Shown one piece after another: positions 19,179 to 33,169 of a stretch of 60,635 nt of DNA. Position 1 is the first letter of the stretch, and every line of letters begins with the position of its first letter. The notes under the pieces are model-generated. The model was given only the letters and a program-made list of their open reading frames with translations. It had not been told where the DNA came from and made no database searches. The stretch covers positions 1 to 60,635 of the forward strand of contig NZ_FXEH01000002.1 of the NCBI RefSeq assembly GCF_900176565.1, given 5' to 3'. A program made the position numbers and the translations under genes. Source of the stretch: Thalassobacillus devorans (lineage in GTDB: Bacteria > Bacillota > Bacilli > Bacillales > Halobacillaceae).

Positions 19179-19204
19179 GTGGGAGGTATAACCGTTAAAA
19201 CCAC
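19179..19204 (+). promoter_or_regulatory. Ribosomal protein L1 target site 2 (rplA leader)
   Basis: A second 26-nt copy of the rplK-leader motif: GTGGGAGG, short loop, CC-GTTA, then ACCAC closing the outer GTGG. It lies just before the rplA SD (GAGGAGG, 19208-19214), so bound L1 would cover the ribosome-binding site of its own gene. Confidence 0.65.
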
Positions 19205-19222
19205 AACGAGGAGGAAATAATA

Positions 19223-19921
19223 ATGGCTAAACAAAGCAAAAGGTATCAAGAAGCTCAAAAGCTTGTTGATCGTGAAAAAGCATATGAAGTAAAAGAAGCA
19301 GTCGAATTAGTGAAAGAAACTGCTAAAGCTAAGTTTGATGAGACAGTAGAAGCTGCTTTCCGTTTGGGTGTAGACCCTAAGAAAGCTGACCAGCAAATCC
19401 GTGGGGCAATGGTTTTGCCGCATGGTACAGGTAAAACACAACGTGTTCTTGTATTCGCTAAAGGAGAGAAAGCAAAAGAAGCAGAAGCTGCTGGCGCTGA
19501 CTACGTAGGCGATCAGGACATGATCAACAAAATCAACCAAGGCTGGTTCGAATTTGACGTAGTTGTCGCTACTCCGGACATGATGGCTGAAGTAGGTAAG
19601 CTGGGTCGTGTACTTGGACCTAAAGGTCTAATGCCTAACCCTAAGACTGGAACTGTCACTTTCGAAGTGGAAAAAGCTGTCCAGGAAATCAAGGCTGGTA
19701 AAGTGGAGTACCGTGTAGACAAGTCTGCTAATATCCATGTACCAATCGGTAAGGTTTCTTTCGATACAGATAAGCTGGTTGAAAACTTTGAAGCAATCAC
19801 AGAAACTCTTGTAAAAGCAAAGCCGCAGGCTGCTAAAGGAACTTACATGAAGAATTCCGCTATTGCTTCTACAATGGGTCCTGGAATTAAAGTAGATATC
19901 TCCAGCTATATCCGCAAATAA
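19223..19921 (+). CDS. rplA: Ribosomal protein uL1
   Basis: 232 aa, full length. L1 forms the mobile stalk over the E site and acts as a translational repressor of its own operon. Conserved [15 protein letters not shown] is visible in domain 2. GAGGAGG is 8 nt before the ATG. The gene follows rplK after a structured 117-nt spacer; rplJL has its own promoter downstream. Confidence 0.96.
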   Translation: MAKQSKRYQEAQKLVDREKAYEVKEAVELVKETAKAKFDETVEAAFRLGVDPKKADQQIRGAMVLPHGTGKTQRVLVFAKGEKAKEAEAAGADYVGDQDMINKINQGWFEFDVVVATPDMMAEVGKLGRVLGPKGLMPNPKTGTVTFEVEKAVQEIKAGKVEYRVDKSANIHVPIGKVSFDTDKLVENFEAITETLVKAKPQAAKGTYMKNSAIASTMGPGIKVDISSYIRK

Positions 19922-19928
19922 TTCGCTG

Positions 19929-19957
19929 TTGACTTTTAATTGCATTAAGCATATAAT
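19929..19957 (+). promoter_or_regulatory. Sigma-A promoter of rplJ-rplL
   Basis: TTGACT (19929-19934), a 17-nt spacer and TATAAT (19952-19957), close behind the rplA stop. The start is near 19964. Confidence 0.85.
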
Positions 19958-19963
19958 GAATAA

Positions 19964-20112
19964 TGTTGTTTAAATAAATACGTTATACCGTAGACAGCAG
20001 GTGCGTTTTCGCGCTTAATTTCCTGCCGAGGTGTGTGAATAAACGAAACGGTTGTCCGTTTATAATCGTTTCTCACCATAAAGCCTCCATGTCTACATGG
20101 GGGCTTTTTTCA
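19964..20112 (+). promoter_or_regulatory. L10 leader (ribosomal protein L10-L12 autoregulatory RNA)
   Basis: The leader before rplJ has the L10-leader layout known from Firmicutes: a kinked stem around AGCAGGTGC and TTCCTGCCGAGGTG, then a terminator. GTAGACA (19990-19996) is the exact reverse complement of TGTCTAC (20090-20096) in the terminator loop and stem, giving a 7-bp antiterminator alternative. L10(L12)4 binding to the 5' part would free the terminator and reduce rplJL. Confidence 0.85.
20081..20112 (+). terminator. L10 leader terminator
   Basis: AAGCCTCCATGT (20081-20092) pairs with ACATGGGGGCTT (20095-20106), followed by a T run. It is the regulated terminator of the L10 leader. Confidence 0.88.
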
Positions 20113-20186
20113 TCTTGAACACTTGCCGTTTTGAAAATGAAACAGGCACCTGACGGTATGATGAAAAGTCAATAGGAGGTGGAATG

Positions 20187-20687
20187 ATGAGCAAAATTAT
20201 CGAGCACAAAAAGCAGATTGTATCTGAAATTGCAGACAAGCTTCGCAATAGTAAGTCTACTATCCTTGTAGATTACCGCGGACTTGATGTTGCTGAAGTG
20301 ACTGAGCTTCGTAAGCAGCTGCGTGAAGCTGGCGTTGATTTCAAAGTGTACAAAAACACAATGACTCGCCGTGCGACAGAAGAAGCTGAGCTTACTGAGC
20401 TTAACGACACATTGGTTGGGCCGACTGCGATTGCTTTCAGTGAGGAAGATGTCGTAGCACCTGCCAAAATCCTTAACAACTTCGCTAAGGATCATGATGC
20501 CCTGGAAATCAAAGGAGGCGTCATCGAAGGTAATGTAGCCAGCCTTGAACAAATCAAGGAACTTGCAGATCTTCCAAACTACGAAGGTCTTGTATCTATG
20601 CTACTCAGCGTGCTTCAAGCACCTGTCCGCAACTTCGCTTACGTTACAAAAGCAGTTGCAGAGCAAAAAGAAGAACAAGGCGCGTAA
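20187..20687 (+). CDS. rplJ: Ribosomal protein uL10
   Basis: 166 aa. L10 is the base of the L7/L12 stalk; the C-terminal helix (about 135-166) carries the L12 dimers. The N-terminal rRNA-binding domain has [21 protein letters not shown]. Two ATGs occur in a row; 20187 is preferred because AGGAGG (20174-20179) is then 7 nt away. Regulated by the upstream leader. Confidence 0.95.
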   Translation: MSKIIEHKKQIVSEIADKLRNSKSTILVDYRGLDVAEVTELRKQLREAGVDFKVYKNTMTRRATEEAELTELNDTLVGPTAIAFSEEDVVAPAKILNNFAKDHDALEIKGGVIEGNVASLEQIKELADLPNYEGLVSMLLSVLQAPVRNFAYVTKAVAEQKEEQGA

Positions 20688-20746
20688 TAGCGTTTTATGC
20701 TTACGGTTAAATTATAAAACTAACATTTTTAAGGAGGAACTTAATC

Positions 20747-21109
20747 ATGAGTCATGAACAAATTATTGAAGCGATTAAAGAAATGTCTGTTCTTGAGCTT
20801 AACGATCTAGTTAAAGCTATTGAAGAAGAATTCGGAGTAACTGCTGCAGCACCAGTTGCAGTCGGTGGCGGCGGTGCAGCCGAAGCTGCTGAAGAGCAAA
20901 CAGAATTCGACGTAGTACTTGAGAGCGCTGGAAGCTCCAAAATCAAAGTCGTTAAAGCTGTTCGCGAAATCACTGGTCTTGGACTGAAAGATGCTAAGGA
21001 CCTAGTTGATAACGCTCCTGGCGCTATCAAAGAAGGCATTTCTAAAGAAGACGCTGAAGAGATCAAAGGTAAGCTGGAAGAAGCAGGCGCTTCTGTAGAA
21101 GTTAAGTAA
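20747..21109 (+). CDS. rplL: Ribosomal protein bL12
   Basis: 120 aa. Multi-copy stalk protein that recruits translational GTPases. N-terminal dimerisation helix pair, an alanine/glycine-rich hinge (about 36-52) and the C-terminal domain with [15 protein letters not shown], which contacts EF-Tu and EF-G. AAGGAGG precedes the ATG. It ends at a strong terminator. Confidence 0.96.
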   Translation: MSHEQIIEAIKEMSVLELNDLVKAIEEEFGVTAAAPVAVGGGGAAEAAEEQTEFDVVLESAGSSKIKVVKAVREITGLGLKDAKDLVDNAPGAIKEGISKEDAEEIKGKLEEAGASVEVK

Positions 21110-21126
21110 TTTCATGCTTGAGAGGT

Positions 21127-21160
21127 AAAGCTCGCTGTTTATCGGCGAGCTTTCTTTTTC
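21127..21160 (+). terminator. Terminator of rplJL
   Basis: A perfect 9-bp stem, AAAGCTCGC (21127-21135) with GCGAGCTTT (21145-21153), then CTTTTTCTT. Confidence 0.9.
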
Positions 21161-21272
21161 TTATACTTTAAGTAACACCCAAAGACAAAGGGTTTCTTCA
21201 TTAGAACTTGTCGATAATCCGAGTTTTGTTTGAAAGTGATGATCGAACCCAATGAAAAGCAGGTGCATGATA

Positions 21273-21875
21273 TTGACCGAGCACTATTACTCCAATAAAA
21301 CGGAAACTCAAAGCGAAGAACGGACATGGCAGTTCACCCTTAAAGGGGAAACTTTTCGCTTCACAACGGATAATGCAGTTTTCTCGAAGAAGGAAGTAGA
21401 CTTTGGTTCCCGTGTGTTGATTGAAGCTTTTCAGCCACCGGAAATAGAGGGCGATTTATTGGATTTAGGTTGTGGCTATGGACCGATTGGTTTGTCTATT
21501 GCTAAAGCAAACCCGGACAGGGTAGTTTATATGGTTGATATAAACGAACGTGCGGTAGAGTTGTCAAGAAAAAATGCCGAACAAAATGGCATCCCAAATG
21601 TTGAAGTCAGGGTGAGTGATCGCTTAAGCCAGATAGAGGACATCCGGTTTGCTGCCGTGTTGACCAACCCTCCCATTCGTGCGGGGAAGAAAGTAGTCCA
21701 TTCCATGTTTGAAGAAGCTCACCAATCCCTGGTTGATAAAGGCGAACTTTGGGTGGTCATTCAAAAGAAGCAAGGGGCCCCGTCTGCCCGCAAAAAACTC
21801 GAAGAATTGTTCGGTGAGGTAGAGGTAGTAGATAAACAGAAAAGATATTATATCTTTCGGGCTAAAAAGGTTTGA
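21273..21875 (+). CDS. ybxB: Class I SAM-dependent methyltransferase, RsmC-like (YbxB)
   Basis: 200 aa. The SAM-binding motif is LLDLGCGYGPIGLS and the N6/N2-type catalytic motif is NPPIRAGKK, as in the 16S G1207 methyltransferase RsmC, but only one methyltransferase domain is present. The substrate in Bacillus is not firmly known; an rRNA guanine is likely. TTG 21273 gives the family start TEHYY and lies 9 nt after AGG; an ATG at 21267 is the alternative. It sits between rplL and rpoB as in B. subtilis. The rpoB promoter overlaps its last codons. Confidence 0.85.
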   Translation: MTEHYYSNKTETQSEERTWQFTLKGETFRFTTDNAVFSKKEVDFGSRVLIEAFQPPEIEGDLLDLGCGYGPIGLSIAKANPDRVVYMVDINERAVELSRKNAEQNGIPNVEVRVSDRLSQIEDIRFAAVLTNPPIRAGKKVVHSMFEEAHQSLVDKGELWVVIQKKQGAPSARKKLEELFGEVEVVDKQKRYYIFRAKKV

Positions 21876-21900
21876 CTGCCATATGCGTTTATGCTATTAT
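21872..21900 (+). promoter_or_regulatory. Sigma-A promoter of rpoBC
   Basis: TTGACT (21872-21877), a 17-nt spacer and TATTAT (21895-21900), with the extended -10 TGC. The -35 overlaps the ybxB stop codon. The start near 21907 gives a ~365-nt leader. Confidence 0.75.
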
Positions 21901-21906
21901 TGGAAA

Positions 21907-22273
21907 ATGCCTATATATGCACTCCTGTGTCAAGGTTTTTTTCGTGTTTTATGTATAAATTTAGTGAACGCGGTTCACAATGGTAAAATCGAAGAAAATA
22001 ACAGGGTGGCATACGGTTTGTTTCTATAATAGAAGAACGTTTCTTTTTTGTCTAACGTTAGAGAGAAATGAAGTTTCTTTTTTTAGATCCCATCCGCATT
22101 TGCGGATGACACTATATATCAGCTTGTGGTCGACATTAGCTTCCATAAGCTTGTTCGGCATGTTTGCCGGACCCTTTTTACGTAAGATTGAAAGTGGGGA
22201 GTGGAATACTCGCTATCAGCTTGAGATGCTTCCGCTTTTATTATTAAAATGCTTGATTTGAGGGGTGAAGCAG
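21907..22273 (+). other. Long 5' leader of rpoB
   Basis: About 365 nt without a credible gene. It holds GTGAAC-GCG-GTTCAC (21964-21978), the 12-bp palindrome TCTAACGTTAGA (22051-22062), a weak hairpin AGAAA-TGAAG-TTTCT before T-rich sequence (about 22063-22085), and the hairpin CATCCGC/GCGGATG (22091-22108). A second TATAAT is at 22025-22030 without a -35. An open frame of 93 codons (21980-22261) ends exactly at the rpoB SD but has no SD of its own. Confidence 0.55.
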
Positions 22274-25200
22274 TTGACAGGTCAACTAGTTCAGTATGGA
22301 CGACACCGCCAACGCAGAAGTTATGCGCGCATCAGTGAAGTACTAGATTTACCTAACTTGATTGAAATTCAGACAGCTTCCTATGAGTGGTTCTTAGAGG
22401 AAGGTCTGAAAGAAATGTTCCAGGATATTTCTCCAATTGAGGATTTCACCGGTAATCTATCGCTTGAGTTTGTAGATTATAGTTTAGGTGAACCTAAATA
22501 TCCCGTGGACGAATCGAAAGATCGAGACGTTACCTATAATGCTCCTTTACGTGTGAAGGTCCGTTTGTTGAATAACGAAACAGGTGAAGTGAAAGAGCAG
22601 GAAGTATTTATGGGTGACTTCCCGTTGATGACAGATACAGGTACTTTTGTCATCAATGGTGCAGAGCGTGTCATCGTATCACAGCTTGTCCGCTCACCAA
22701 GCGTGTATTTCAATAATAAAATTGATAAAAACGGTAAGAAAGGCTATACAGCCACCGTCATTCCAAACCGTGGTGCATGGTTAGAGTTTGAAACGGACGC
22801 AAAGGATGTCGTCCACGTTCGTATCGATCGTACTCGAAAGCTGCCAATTACGGTTCTTTTGCGTGCGCTGGGCTTTGGTACCGATCAAGAAATCATTGAC
22901 CTTATCGGGGACAATGAATATTTGAAAAACACATTAGAAAAAGACAACACCGAGAACAGTGAAAAAGCGCTTCTTGAAATCTATGAACGTCTACGTCCGG
23001 GAGAACCACCGACTGTGGAAAATGCCAAGAGTTTACTGGTTTCCCGCTTCTTCGATCCGAAGCGTTATGACTTGGCTCGTGTTGGCCGTTATAAAATGAA
23101 CAAAAAACTTCATATTAAAAACCGTTTGTTCAATCAAACGTTAGCTGAAACGCTAGTAGATGAAGAGACTGGGGAAGTTTTAGCTGATAAAGGTGATAAA
23201 ATTGACCGTCGTCTGTTGAACAAACTGCTTCCATATTTGGAAGGACAGGATGAAAACACTGGAGAGGAACTCCTTGAGCCGCATGATGGGGTGCTGGAAG
23301 ATCCAATCAAAATCCAGTCCATCAAGATTGTTGATCCTACTGATCCAGAAGGGGAAAGAACAATCAACGTAATCGGCAACTCTAATATTGAAAAAACAGT
23401 CAAAAACATCACGCCTGCTGATATCCTTGCATCGATCAGCTATTTCTTCAACTTGCTTCACCAAGTTGGTGACACCGATGATATTGACCATTTAGGTAAC
23501 CGTCGTTTGCGTTCTGTCGGTGAATTACTGCAAAACCAATTCCGTATCGGATTGTCCCGTATGGAACGTGTGGTGCGTGAGCGTATGTCTATCCAGGACA
23601 CCTCTTCCATTACACCACAGCAATTGATCAACATCCGTCCAGTAATTGCATCAATTAAAGAGTTCTTCGGAAGCTCTCAGTTGTCGCAATTCATGGATCA
23701 GACGAACCCGCTTGCAGAATTGACGCACAAGCGCCGTCTGTCTGCCTTGGGACCTGGTGGTTTGACTCGTGAACGTGCCGGATTTGAAGTTCGAGACGTA
23801 CACTATTCCCACTATGGGCGTATGTGTCCGATTGAAACGCCGGAAGGACCGAATATCGGCCTGATCAACTCGCTTTCCTCTTACGCAAAAGTGAATGAGT
23901 TCGGTTTCATCGAAACTCCATACCGTCGTGTGGATCCGGATACCAACAAAGTTACGGATCAAATCGACTACTTGACTGCCGACGAAGAAGATAACTACGT
24001 GGTAGCTCAGGCGAACGCGAAACTTGAAGAGGACGGTTCATTTACAGATCCAGAAGTCATCGCCCGTTTCCGTGGTGAAAACACGGTTGTCAGTCGTGAA
24101 CGACTTGATTACATGGATGTATCACCAAAGCAGGTAGTATCTGCTGCGACGGCATGTATCCCATTCTTAGAGAATGATGACTCCAACCGTTCCCTGATGG
24201 GTGCGAACATGCAACGTCAGGCGGTGCCATTGTTAAATCCGGATTCGCCAATTGTTGGAACTGGCATGGAATATGTCAACGGTAAGGACTCCGGTGCGGC
24301 TGTCATTAATCGTCATGAAGGGATTGTCGAGCGCGTGGAAGCGAAAGAAATTCACGTACGTCGCATCTCTAAAGTTGATGGTAAAGAAGTAGAAGGCGAT
24401 CTGGATCGTTATCGTCTGCAAAAATTCATTCGTTCCAACCAGGGAACTTGCTATAACCAGCGTCCGATTGTTTCCAAAGGAGACCGTGTTGCCAAAGGTG
24501 AAATCCTTGCTGACGGTCCGTCGATGGATAAAGGTGAGCTGGCTCTTGGTCAAAACCCTCTAGTAGCATTCATGACATGGGATGGCTACAACTATGAGGA
24601 TGCCGTCATCATGAGTGAACGTCTGGTGAAGGATGATGTATACACCTCTGTTCATATTGAAGAGTATGAATCAGAAGCCCGTGATACAAAGCTTGGACCA
24701 GAGGAAATCACACGCGATATCCCTAACGTCGGGGAAGAAGCGTTAAAAGACTTAGATTCCCGCGGTATCATCCGTGTTGGTGCTGAAGTCAGCGATGGTG
24801 ACCTGCTGGTAGGTAAAGTTACACCTAAGGGTGTGACAGAGCTATCTGCTGAAGAACGACTATTGCATGCAATCTTCGGTGAAAAAGCTCGAGAAGTACG
24901 GGATACTTCCTTGCGGGTGCCGCATGGAGCAGGTGGAATTGTGCTTGACGTGAAGATCTTCAACCGCGAAGATGGCGATGAGCTTCCTCCTGGTGTCAAC
25001 CAGTTGGTACGTGTCTATATTGTTCAGAAGCGTAAGATTTCTGAAGGGGACAAGATGGCTGGTCGACATGGTAACAAAGGTGTTATCTCTAAAATCTTGC
25101 CGGAAGAGGATATGCCGTTCCTTCCAGATGGTACACCGGTAGATGTCATGTTGAACCCGCTTGGTGTACCGTCCCGTATGAACATCGGGCAGGTACTGGA

Positions 25201-25807
25201 ATTACACTTAGGTATGGCAGCACGTCAGCTGGGCATCAAAGTAGCGACGCCGGTATTTGACGGTGCACGAGAAGAAGATGTCTGGGAAACATTAGAAGAG
25301 GCGGGAATGCCGCGTGATGCGAAGACCATCCTTTATGATGGCCGTACCGGTGAACCGTTTGACAACCGTATCTCTGTCGGCGTGATGTATATGATCAAGC
25401 TGGCACACATGGTTGATGATAAACTCCATGCACGTTCAACCGGCCCATACTCCCTCGTTACACAACAACCGTTGGGTGGTAAAGCGCAGTTCGGTGGACA
25501 ACGTTTCGGTGAAATGGAGGTATGGGCACTGGAAGCATATGGTGCAGCATATACCCTTCAGGAAATCCTGACTGTCAAATCCGATGACGTTGTTGGCCGT
25601 GTGAAAACGTATGAAGCAATCGTCAAAGGGGAAAACGTACCTGAACCTGGTGTACCAGAATCATTCAAGGTCTTGATCAAAGAGCTGCAAAGCTTGGGTA
25701 TGGATGTGAAGATTTTGGCAGGAGACGAATCAGAAATTGAAATGAGAGATATCGAAGAAGAAGAAACGAAAGCTTCTGAGAACCTGAATCTCGACCCGGA
25801 AGAATAA
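22274..25807 (+). CDS. rpoB: DNA-directed RNA polymerase subunit beta
   Basis: 1177 aa. With beta' it forms the catalytic core. The rifampicin region (464-497) reads [20 protein letters not shown] and onward in wild-type form, so no rifampicin resistance is predicted. Conserved C-terminal blocks [15 protein letters not shown] and [20 protein letters not shown] are present. TTG 22274 follows GAGGGGTG by about 6 nt and gives the family start [19 protein letters not shown]; a GTG at 22265 lies within the SD. The acidic C-terminal tail is slightly shorter than in B. subtilis. It is followed by rpoC after 69 nt. Confidence 0.97.
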   Translation: MTGQLVQYGRHRQRRSYARISEVLDLPNLIEIQTASYEWFLEEGLKEMFQDISPIEDFTGNLSLEFVDYSLGEPKYPVDESKDRDVTYNAPLRVKVRLLNNETGEVKEQEVFMGDFPLMTDTGTFVINGAERVIVSQLVRSPSVYFNNKIDKNGKKGYTATVIPNRGAWLEFETDAKDVVHVRIDRTRKLPITVLLRALGFGTDQEIIDLIGDNEYLKNTLEKDNTENSEKALLEIYERLRPGEPPTVENAKSLLVSRFFDPKRYDLARVGRYKMNKKLHIKNRLFNQTLAETLVDEETGEVLADKGDKIDRRLLNKLLPYLEGQDENTGEELLEPHDGVLEDPIKIQSIKIVDPTDPEGERTINVIGNSNIEKTVKNITPADILASISYFFNLLHQVGDTDDIDHLGNRRLRSVGELLQNQFRIGLSRMERVVRERMSIQDTSSITPQQLINIRPVIASIKEFFGSSQLSQFMDQTNPLAELTHKRRLSALGPGGLTRERAGFEVRDVHYSHYGRMCPIETPEGPNIGLINSLSSYAKVNEFGFIETPYRRVDPDTNKVTDQIDYLTADEEDNYVVAQANAKLEEDGSFTDPEVIARFRGENTVVSRERLDYMDVSPKQVVSAATACIPFLENDDSNRSLMGANMQRQAVPLLNPDSPIVGTGMEYVNGKDSGAAVINRHEGIVERVEAKEIHVRRISKVDGKEVEGDLDRYRLQKFIRSNQGTCYNQRPIVSKGDRVAKGEILADGPSMDKGELALGQNPLVAFMTWDGYNYEDAVIMSERLVKDDVYTSVHIEEYESEARDTKLGPEEITRDIPNVGEEALKDLDSRGIIRVGAEVSDGDLLVGKVTPKGVTELSAEERLLHAIFGEKAREVRDTSLRVPHGAGGIVLDVKIFNREDGDELPPGVNQLVRVYIVQKRKISEGDKMAGRHGNKGVISKILPEEDMPFLPDGTPVDVMLNPLGVPSRMNIGQVLELHLGMAARQLGIKVATPVFDGAREEDVWETLEEAGMPRDAKTILYDGRTGEPFDNRISVGVMYMIKLAHMVDDKLHARSTGPYSLVTQQPLGGKAQFGGQRFGEMEVWALEAYGAAYTLQEILTVKSDDVVGRVKTYEAIVKGENVPEPGVPESFKVLIKELQSLGMDVKILAGDESEIEMRDIEEEETKASENLNLDPEE

Positions 25808-25876
25808 AAACTCTTAGCAATAGTCCTGATGTTCTAAGCTTAGGGAAACCTGGATACTAAAAGGGAGGTAGGCCCC

Positions 25877-29482
<3,606 letters not shown>

Positions 29483-29552
29483 ATTCAAAGTTAGCAAATA
29501 ACTTGGGTAAATAATGGGGAAGCGCCTTGAGAAAAAACCACCACGAATATTG

Positions 29553-29581
29553 TTGACATGCAAAACCGTGAGTGATAATAT
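29553..29581 (+). promoter_or_regulatory. Sigma-A promoter of ybxF-rpsL-rpsG-fusA
   Basis: TTGACA (29553-29558), a 17-nt spacer and TAATAT (29576-29581), with TG in the extended -10 position. A strong promoter for the str operon. Confidence 0.85.
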
Positions 29582-29629
29582 AATCAAGGTGCTTCCATTT
29601 ATCCTTGTTACTTTGGAGGATATGCTTAA

Positions 29630-29881
29630 ATGTCTTATGAAAAAGTAGCACAGGCTAATTCTAATATCGTTATTGGAACGAAACAGACACTGAAAGCCAT
29701 GAAAAATGGCGAAGTGGAAGAAGTCTTCGTAGCTGATGATGCTGATCAGCACGTTACAGACAAAGTAATGCGCCTGGCAAAAGAATTAAACATTCCGTGC
29801 CAGCGGGTTGACTCGATGAAAAAACTCGGAGAAGCCTGTGACATTGAAGTCGGTGCAGCGACCGTGGCGATAAAGCAATAA
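29630..29881 (+). CDS. ybxF: L7Ae-family K-turn RNA-binding protein YbxF
   Basis: 83 aa, L7Ae/L30e fold. B. subtilis YbxF binds kink-turn RNA. The fold signature is visible in [27 protein letters not shown] and the loop [15 protein letters not shown]. It is the first gene of the str operon, as in Bacillus. Its stop codon is already part of a terminator hairpin, so most transcripts may end here. Its role at the ribosome is unsettled. Confidence 0.9.
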   Translation: MSYEKVAQANSNIVIGTKQTLKAMKNGEVEEVFVADDADQHVTDKVMRLAKELNIPCQRVDSMKKLGEACDIEVGAATVAIKQ

Positions 29882-29918
29882 AGTTTTGGCGGTGTTATCC
29901 GCGAAAGCTTTGTTTTTT
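29880..29918 (+). terminator. Terminator or attenuator between ybxF and rpsL
   Basis: The left arm AAAGTTTTGGCGG (29880-29892) pairs with CCGCGAAAGCTTT (29899-29911), 13 positions with one mismatch and one G-U pair, and T6 follows after one G. The hairpin starts inside the ybxF stop codon. No promoter was found between it and rpsL. Confidence 0.75.
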
Positions 29919-29953
29919 GCCTTATTATGAACCACCTGGATGTGTGGTATTGA

Positions 29954-30394
<441 letters not shown>

Positions 30395-30444
30395 TAGCCT
30401 GAGTGGCTTAATTATAAAAATACAACATGGAAGGAGGGGGACAT

Positions 30445-30915
30445 ATGCCACGTAAAGGACCAGTAGCTAAGCGTGATGTACTACCAGATCCGCTTTACAA
30501 CTCTAAACTTGTTACTCGTTTGATCAACCAGATCATGGTTGACGGACAACGCGGTAAGGCCCAAAAGATTCTTTATAAAGCTTTCGATCTTATCCAGGAA
30601 CGCAGCGGTAACGATCCAATGGAAGTTTTTGAACAAGCAATGAAAAACGTAATGCCAGTACTTGAGGTGCGTGCTCGCCGTGTAGGTGGGTCAAACTACC
30701 AGGTACCAGTTGAGGTGCGCCCAGAGCGTCGCCAGGCACTAGGATTGCGTTTCATCGTGAACTATTCTCGCTTGCGCGGTGAAAAGACGATGGAAGAACG
30801 CCTTGCTAACGAAGTATTAGATGCAGCTAACAACACAGGTGCTTCTGTCAAGAAACGCGAAGATATGCACAAGATGGCTGAAGCGAATAAAGCATTCGCT
30901 CACTATCGCTGGTAA
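30445..30915 (+). CDS. rpsG: Ribosomal protein uS7
   Basis: 156 aa. S7 nucleates assembly of the 30S head. The N-terminus [19 protein letters not shown] and the helical core are conserved. ATG 30445 follows AAGGAGGGGG; an ATG at 30427 lies upstream of the SD and is rejected. Spacing to fusA is 45 nt. Confidence 0.97.
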   Translation: MPRKGPVAKRDVLPDPLYNSKLVTRLINQIMVDGQRGKAQKILYKAFDLIQERSGNDPMEVFEQAMKNVMPVLEVRARRVGGSNYQVPVEVRPERRQALGLRFIVNYSRLRGEKTMEERLANEVLDAANNTGASVKKREDMHKMAEANKAFAHYRW

Positions 30916-30960
30916 AATCCTACCAATCACAAAACTTATATTCAGGAAGGAGAAAGATTC

Positions 30961-33039
30961 ATGCCTAGAGAATTCTCCTTGGAGAAAACACGTAATATCG
31001 GTGTCATGGCTCACATCGACGCCGGTAAAACAACTGCTACTGAACGTATCCTTTTCTATACAGGACGTATCCATAAAATTGGGGAAACTCACGAAGGTGC
31101 TTCTCAAATGGACTGGATGGAGCAGGAGCAAGAGCGCGGTATTACAATCACATCCGCAGCAACAACTGCTCAATGGAAAGGTCATCGTATCAACATCATC
31201 GATACACCAGGCCACGTGGACTTCACTGTAGAAGTTGAACGTTCCCTGCGTGTACTAGATGGTTCTGTAGCTGTTCTTGACGCTCAATCAGGCGTTGAGC
31301 CACAAACGGAAACAGTTTGGCGCCAGGCTACAACATACGGTGTTCCTCGTATCGTCTTTGTAAATAAGATGGATAAAATCGGTGCAGACTTCATTTACTC
31401 CCTGGGCACACTTAGTGATCGCCTTGGAGCAAATGCAGCAGCAGTACAACTTCCAATCGGAGCAGAAGATGAATTCGAAGGAATCATCGACTTAGTAACG
31501 ATGGAAGCATATTATTACATGGATGACTTGGGTACACGTGCGGAAGCGCGTGAAATCCCGGACAGCCATAAAGAACAAGCGGAAGAATACCGCAGCAAGT
31601 TGATTGAAGCTGTAGCAGATTTTGATGAAGACTTAATGATGAAATTCCTCGAAGGGGAAGAAATCACTAATGATGAGTTGAGATCAGCTATCCGCCAAGC
31701 AACATTAAGCGTGGAATTCTATCCAGTCTTCTGTGGTTCTGCCTTCAAAAACAAAGGTGTACAGTTATTGATTGATGGGGTTATTGATTATCTTCCATCT
31801 CCACTGGATGTACCTCCAATCGAAGGTCATGTTCCACAAACAGAAGAAGAGGTTGTCCGTAAAGCGGACGACAAAGAACCTTTCTCTGCTTTGGCGTTTA
31901 AGGTTGCAACAGACCCATATGTAGGTAAACTGACGTTTTTCCGCGTTTATTCCGGAACCTTGAAATCTGGTTCATACGTAAAGAACTCCACGAAAGATAA
32001 GCGTGAGCGTGTAGGTCGTATCCTGCAGATGCACGCGAATTCCCGTGAAGAGATCTCTGAAGTATATGCAGGAGATATCGCAGGTGCTGTAGGTCTGAAG
32101 GATACAGGTACTGGTGACACATTGTGTGACGAGAAGAGCCTGGTAATTCTTGAGTCTATGGAATTCCCTGAGCCGGTTATTTCCGTAGCAATTGAACCGA
32201 AATCCAAGGCTGACCAGGATAAAATGGCTGTTGCCCTTGGTAAGCTGGCAGAAGAAGATCCGACCTTTGTAACTGAGACAGATACCGAAACTGGTCAAAC
32301 GATCATTAAAGGTATGGGTGAGCTTCACCTCGACATTATTGTCGACCGTCTCCGTCGCGAATTCAAAGTAGATGCCAACATCGGTGCTCCTCAGGTTGCC
32401 TACCGCGAAACATTCCGCGGAAGCGCTGAAGTCGAAGGTAAATTCGTACGTCAGTCTGGTGGTCGCGGACAATACGGTCACGTTTGGGTCAAATTCGAGC
32501 CAAACGAAGAAGGCGCAGGCTTTGAATTTGAAAACAAAATCGTCGGTGGTGTCGTTCCGCGTGAATACATTCCTTCCGTAGAACAAGGTATTAAAGAATC
32601 CTTGGAAAACGGTGTACTAGCCGGATATCCGATGGTAGACATCAAAGCAACACTTTATGATGGTTCTTACCATGATGTTGACTCCAACGAAATGGCATTT
32701 AAAGTTGCCGCTTCCATGGCACTTAAAGAAGCCAAGAATAAATGTAAACCAGTACTTCTTGAGCCATTGATGAAAGTGGAAGTTGTAATCCCTGAAGAAT
32801 ACATGGGAGATATCATGGGTGATGTCACTTCCCGTCGTGGACGTGTAGAAGGTATGGAAGCCCGTGGTTCTGCACAAGTGGTTAAAGCATTTGTACCACT
32901 TTCTGAAATGTTCGGTTACGCAACAGCGTTGCGTTCCAACACCCAAGGCCGTGGAACTTACTCCATGCACTTTGACCATTATGAAGAAGTACCAAAGAGC
33001 ATTGCTGATGAAATCATCAAGAAAAATGCCGGTCAGTAA
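30961..33039 (+). CDS. fusA: Elongation factor G
   Basis: 692 aa. Translocation GTPase. G1 motif AHIDAGKTT (17-25), then DTPGHVDF and NKMDK, with domains II-V following. It lies in the str operon between rpsG and tuf, with the SD AGGAAGGAG. The sequence shows no obvious disruption in the fusidic-acid pocket, though that was not checked residue by residue. Confidence 0.97.
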   Translation: MPREFSLEKTRNIGVMAHIDAGKTTATERILFYTGRIHKIGETHEGASQMDWMEQEQERGITITSAATTAQWKGHRINIIDTPGHVDFTVEVERSLRVLDGSVAVLDAQSGVEPQTETVWRQATTYGVPRIVFVNKMDKIGADFIYSLGTLSDRLGANAAAVQLPIGAEDEFEGIIDLVTMEAYYYMDDLGTRAEAREIPDSHKEQAEEYRSKLIEAVADFDEDLMMKFLEGEEITNDELRSAIRQATLSVEFYPVFCGSAFKNKGVQLLIDGVIDYLPSPLDVPPIEGHVPQTEEEVVRKADDKEPFSALAFKVATDPYVGKLTFFRVYSGTLKSGSYVKNSTKDKRERVGRILQMHANSREEISEVYAGDIAGAVGLKDTGTGDTLCDEKSLVILESMEFPEPVISVAIEPKSKADQDKMAVALGKLAEEDPTFVTETDTETGQTIIKGMGELHLDIIVDRLRREFKVDANIGAPQVAYRETFRGSAEVEGKFVRQSGGRGQYGHVWVKFEPNEEGAGFEFENKIVGGVVPREYIPSVEQGIKESLENGVLAGYPMVDIKATLYDGSYHDVDSNEMAFKVAASMALKEAKNKCKPVLLEPLMKVEVVIPEEYMGDIMGDVTSRRGRVEGMEARGSAQVVKAFVPLSEMFGYATALRSNTQGRGTYSMHFDHYEEVPKSIADEIIKKNAGQ

Positions 33040-33048
33040 TTGATTTTA

Positions 33049-33077
33049 TTGACTAGATAAAGTATAAATTATATTGT
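33049..33077 (+). promoter_or_regulatory. Possible tuf promoter
   Basis: TTGACT (33049-33054), a 17-nt spacer and TATTGT (33072-33077), 10 nt after the fusA stop. The -10 is only moderate, and the hairpin described next starts immediately behind it. Confidence 0.45.
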
Positions 33078-33112
33078 AGGCTTAGAGGCAATTTTGCATT
33101 GCTTCTGAGCTT
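33078..33112 (+). other. Hairpin in the fusA-tuf spacer
   Basis: A 14-bp stem with three G-U pairs: 33078-33091 (AGGCTTAGAGGCAA) with 33099-33112. No T run follows on the plus strand, so it is probably a processing or mRNA-stabilising structure of the tuf leader. Confidence 0.6.
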
Positions 33113-33169
33113 CCTATAAAAAAAGTTAAACTATAACAATATGTTATTTATTTAAAGGAGGAACTATAA

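Noticed and set aside
21980-22261. 93-codon open frame in the rpoB leader, stop abutting the rpoB SD
   Set aside because: No SD before its ATG, no recognisable domain, and it spans several hairpins of the leader. Kept as part of the leader finding, not as a gene.
31972-32586. 204-codon minus-strand frame inside fusA
   Set aside because: Antisense shadow of a conserved gene, without start signals or domain.
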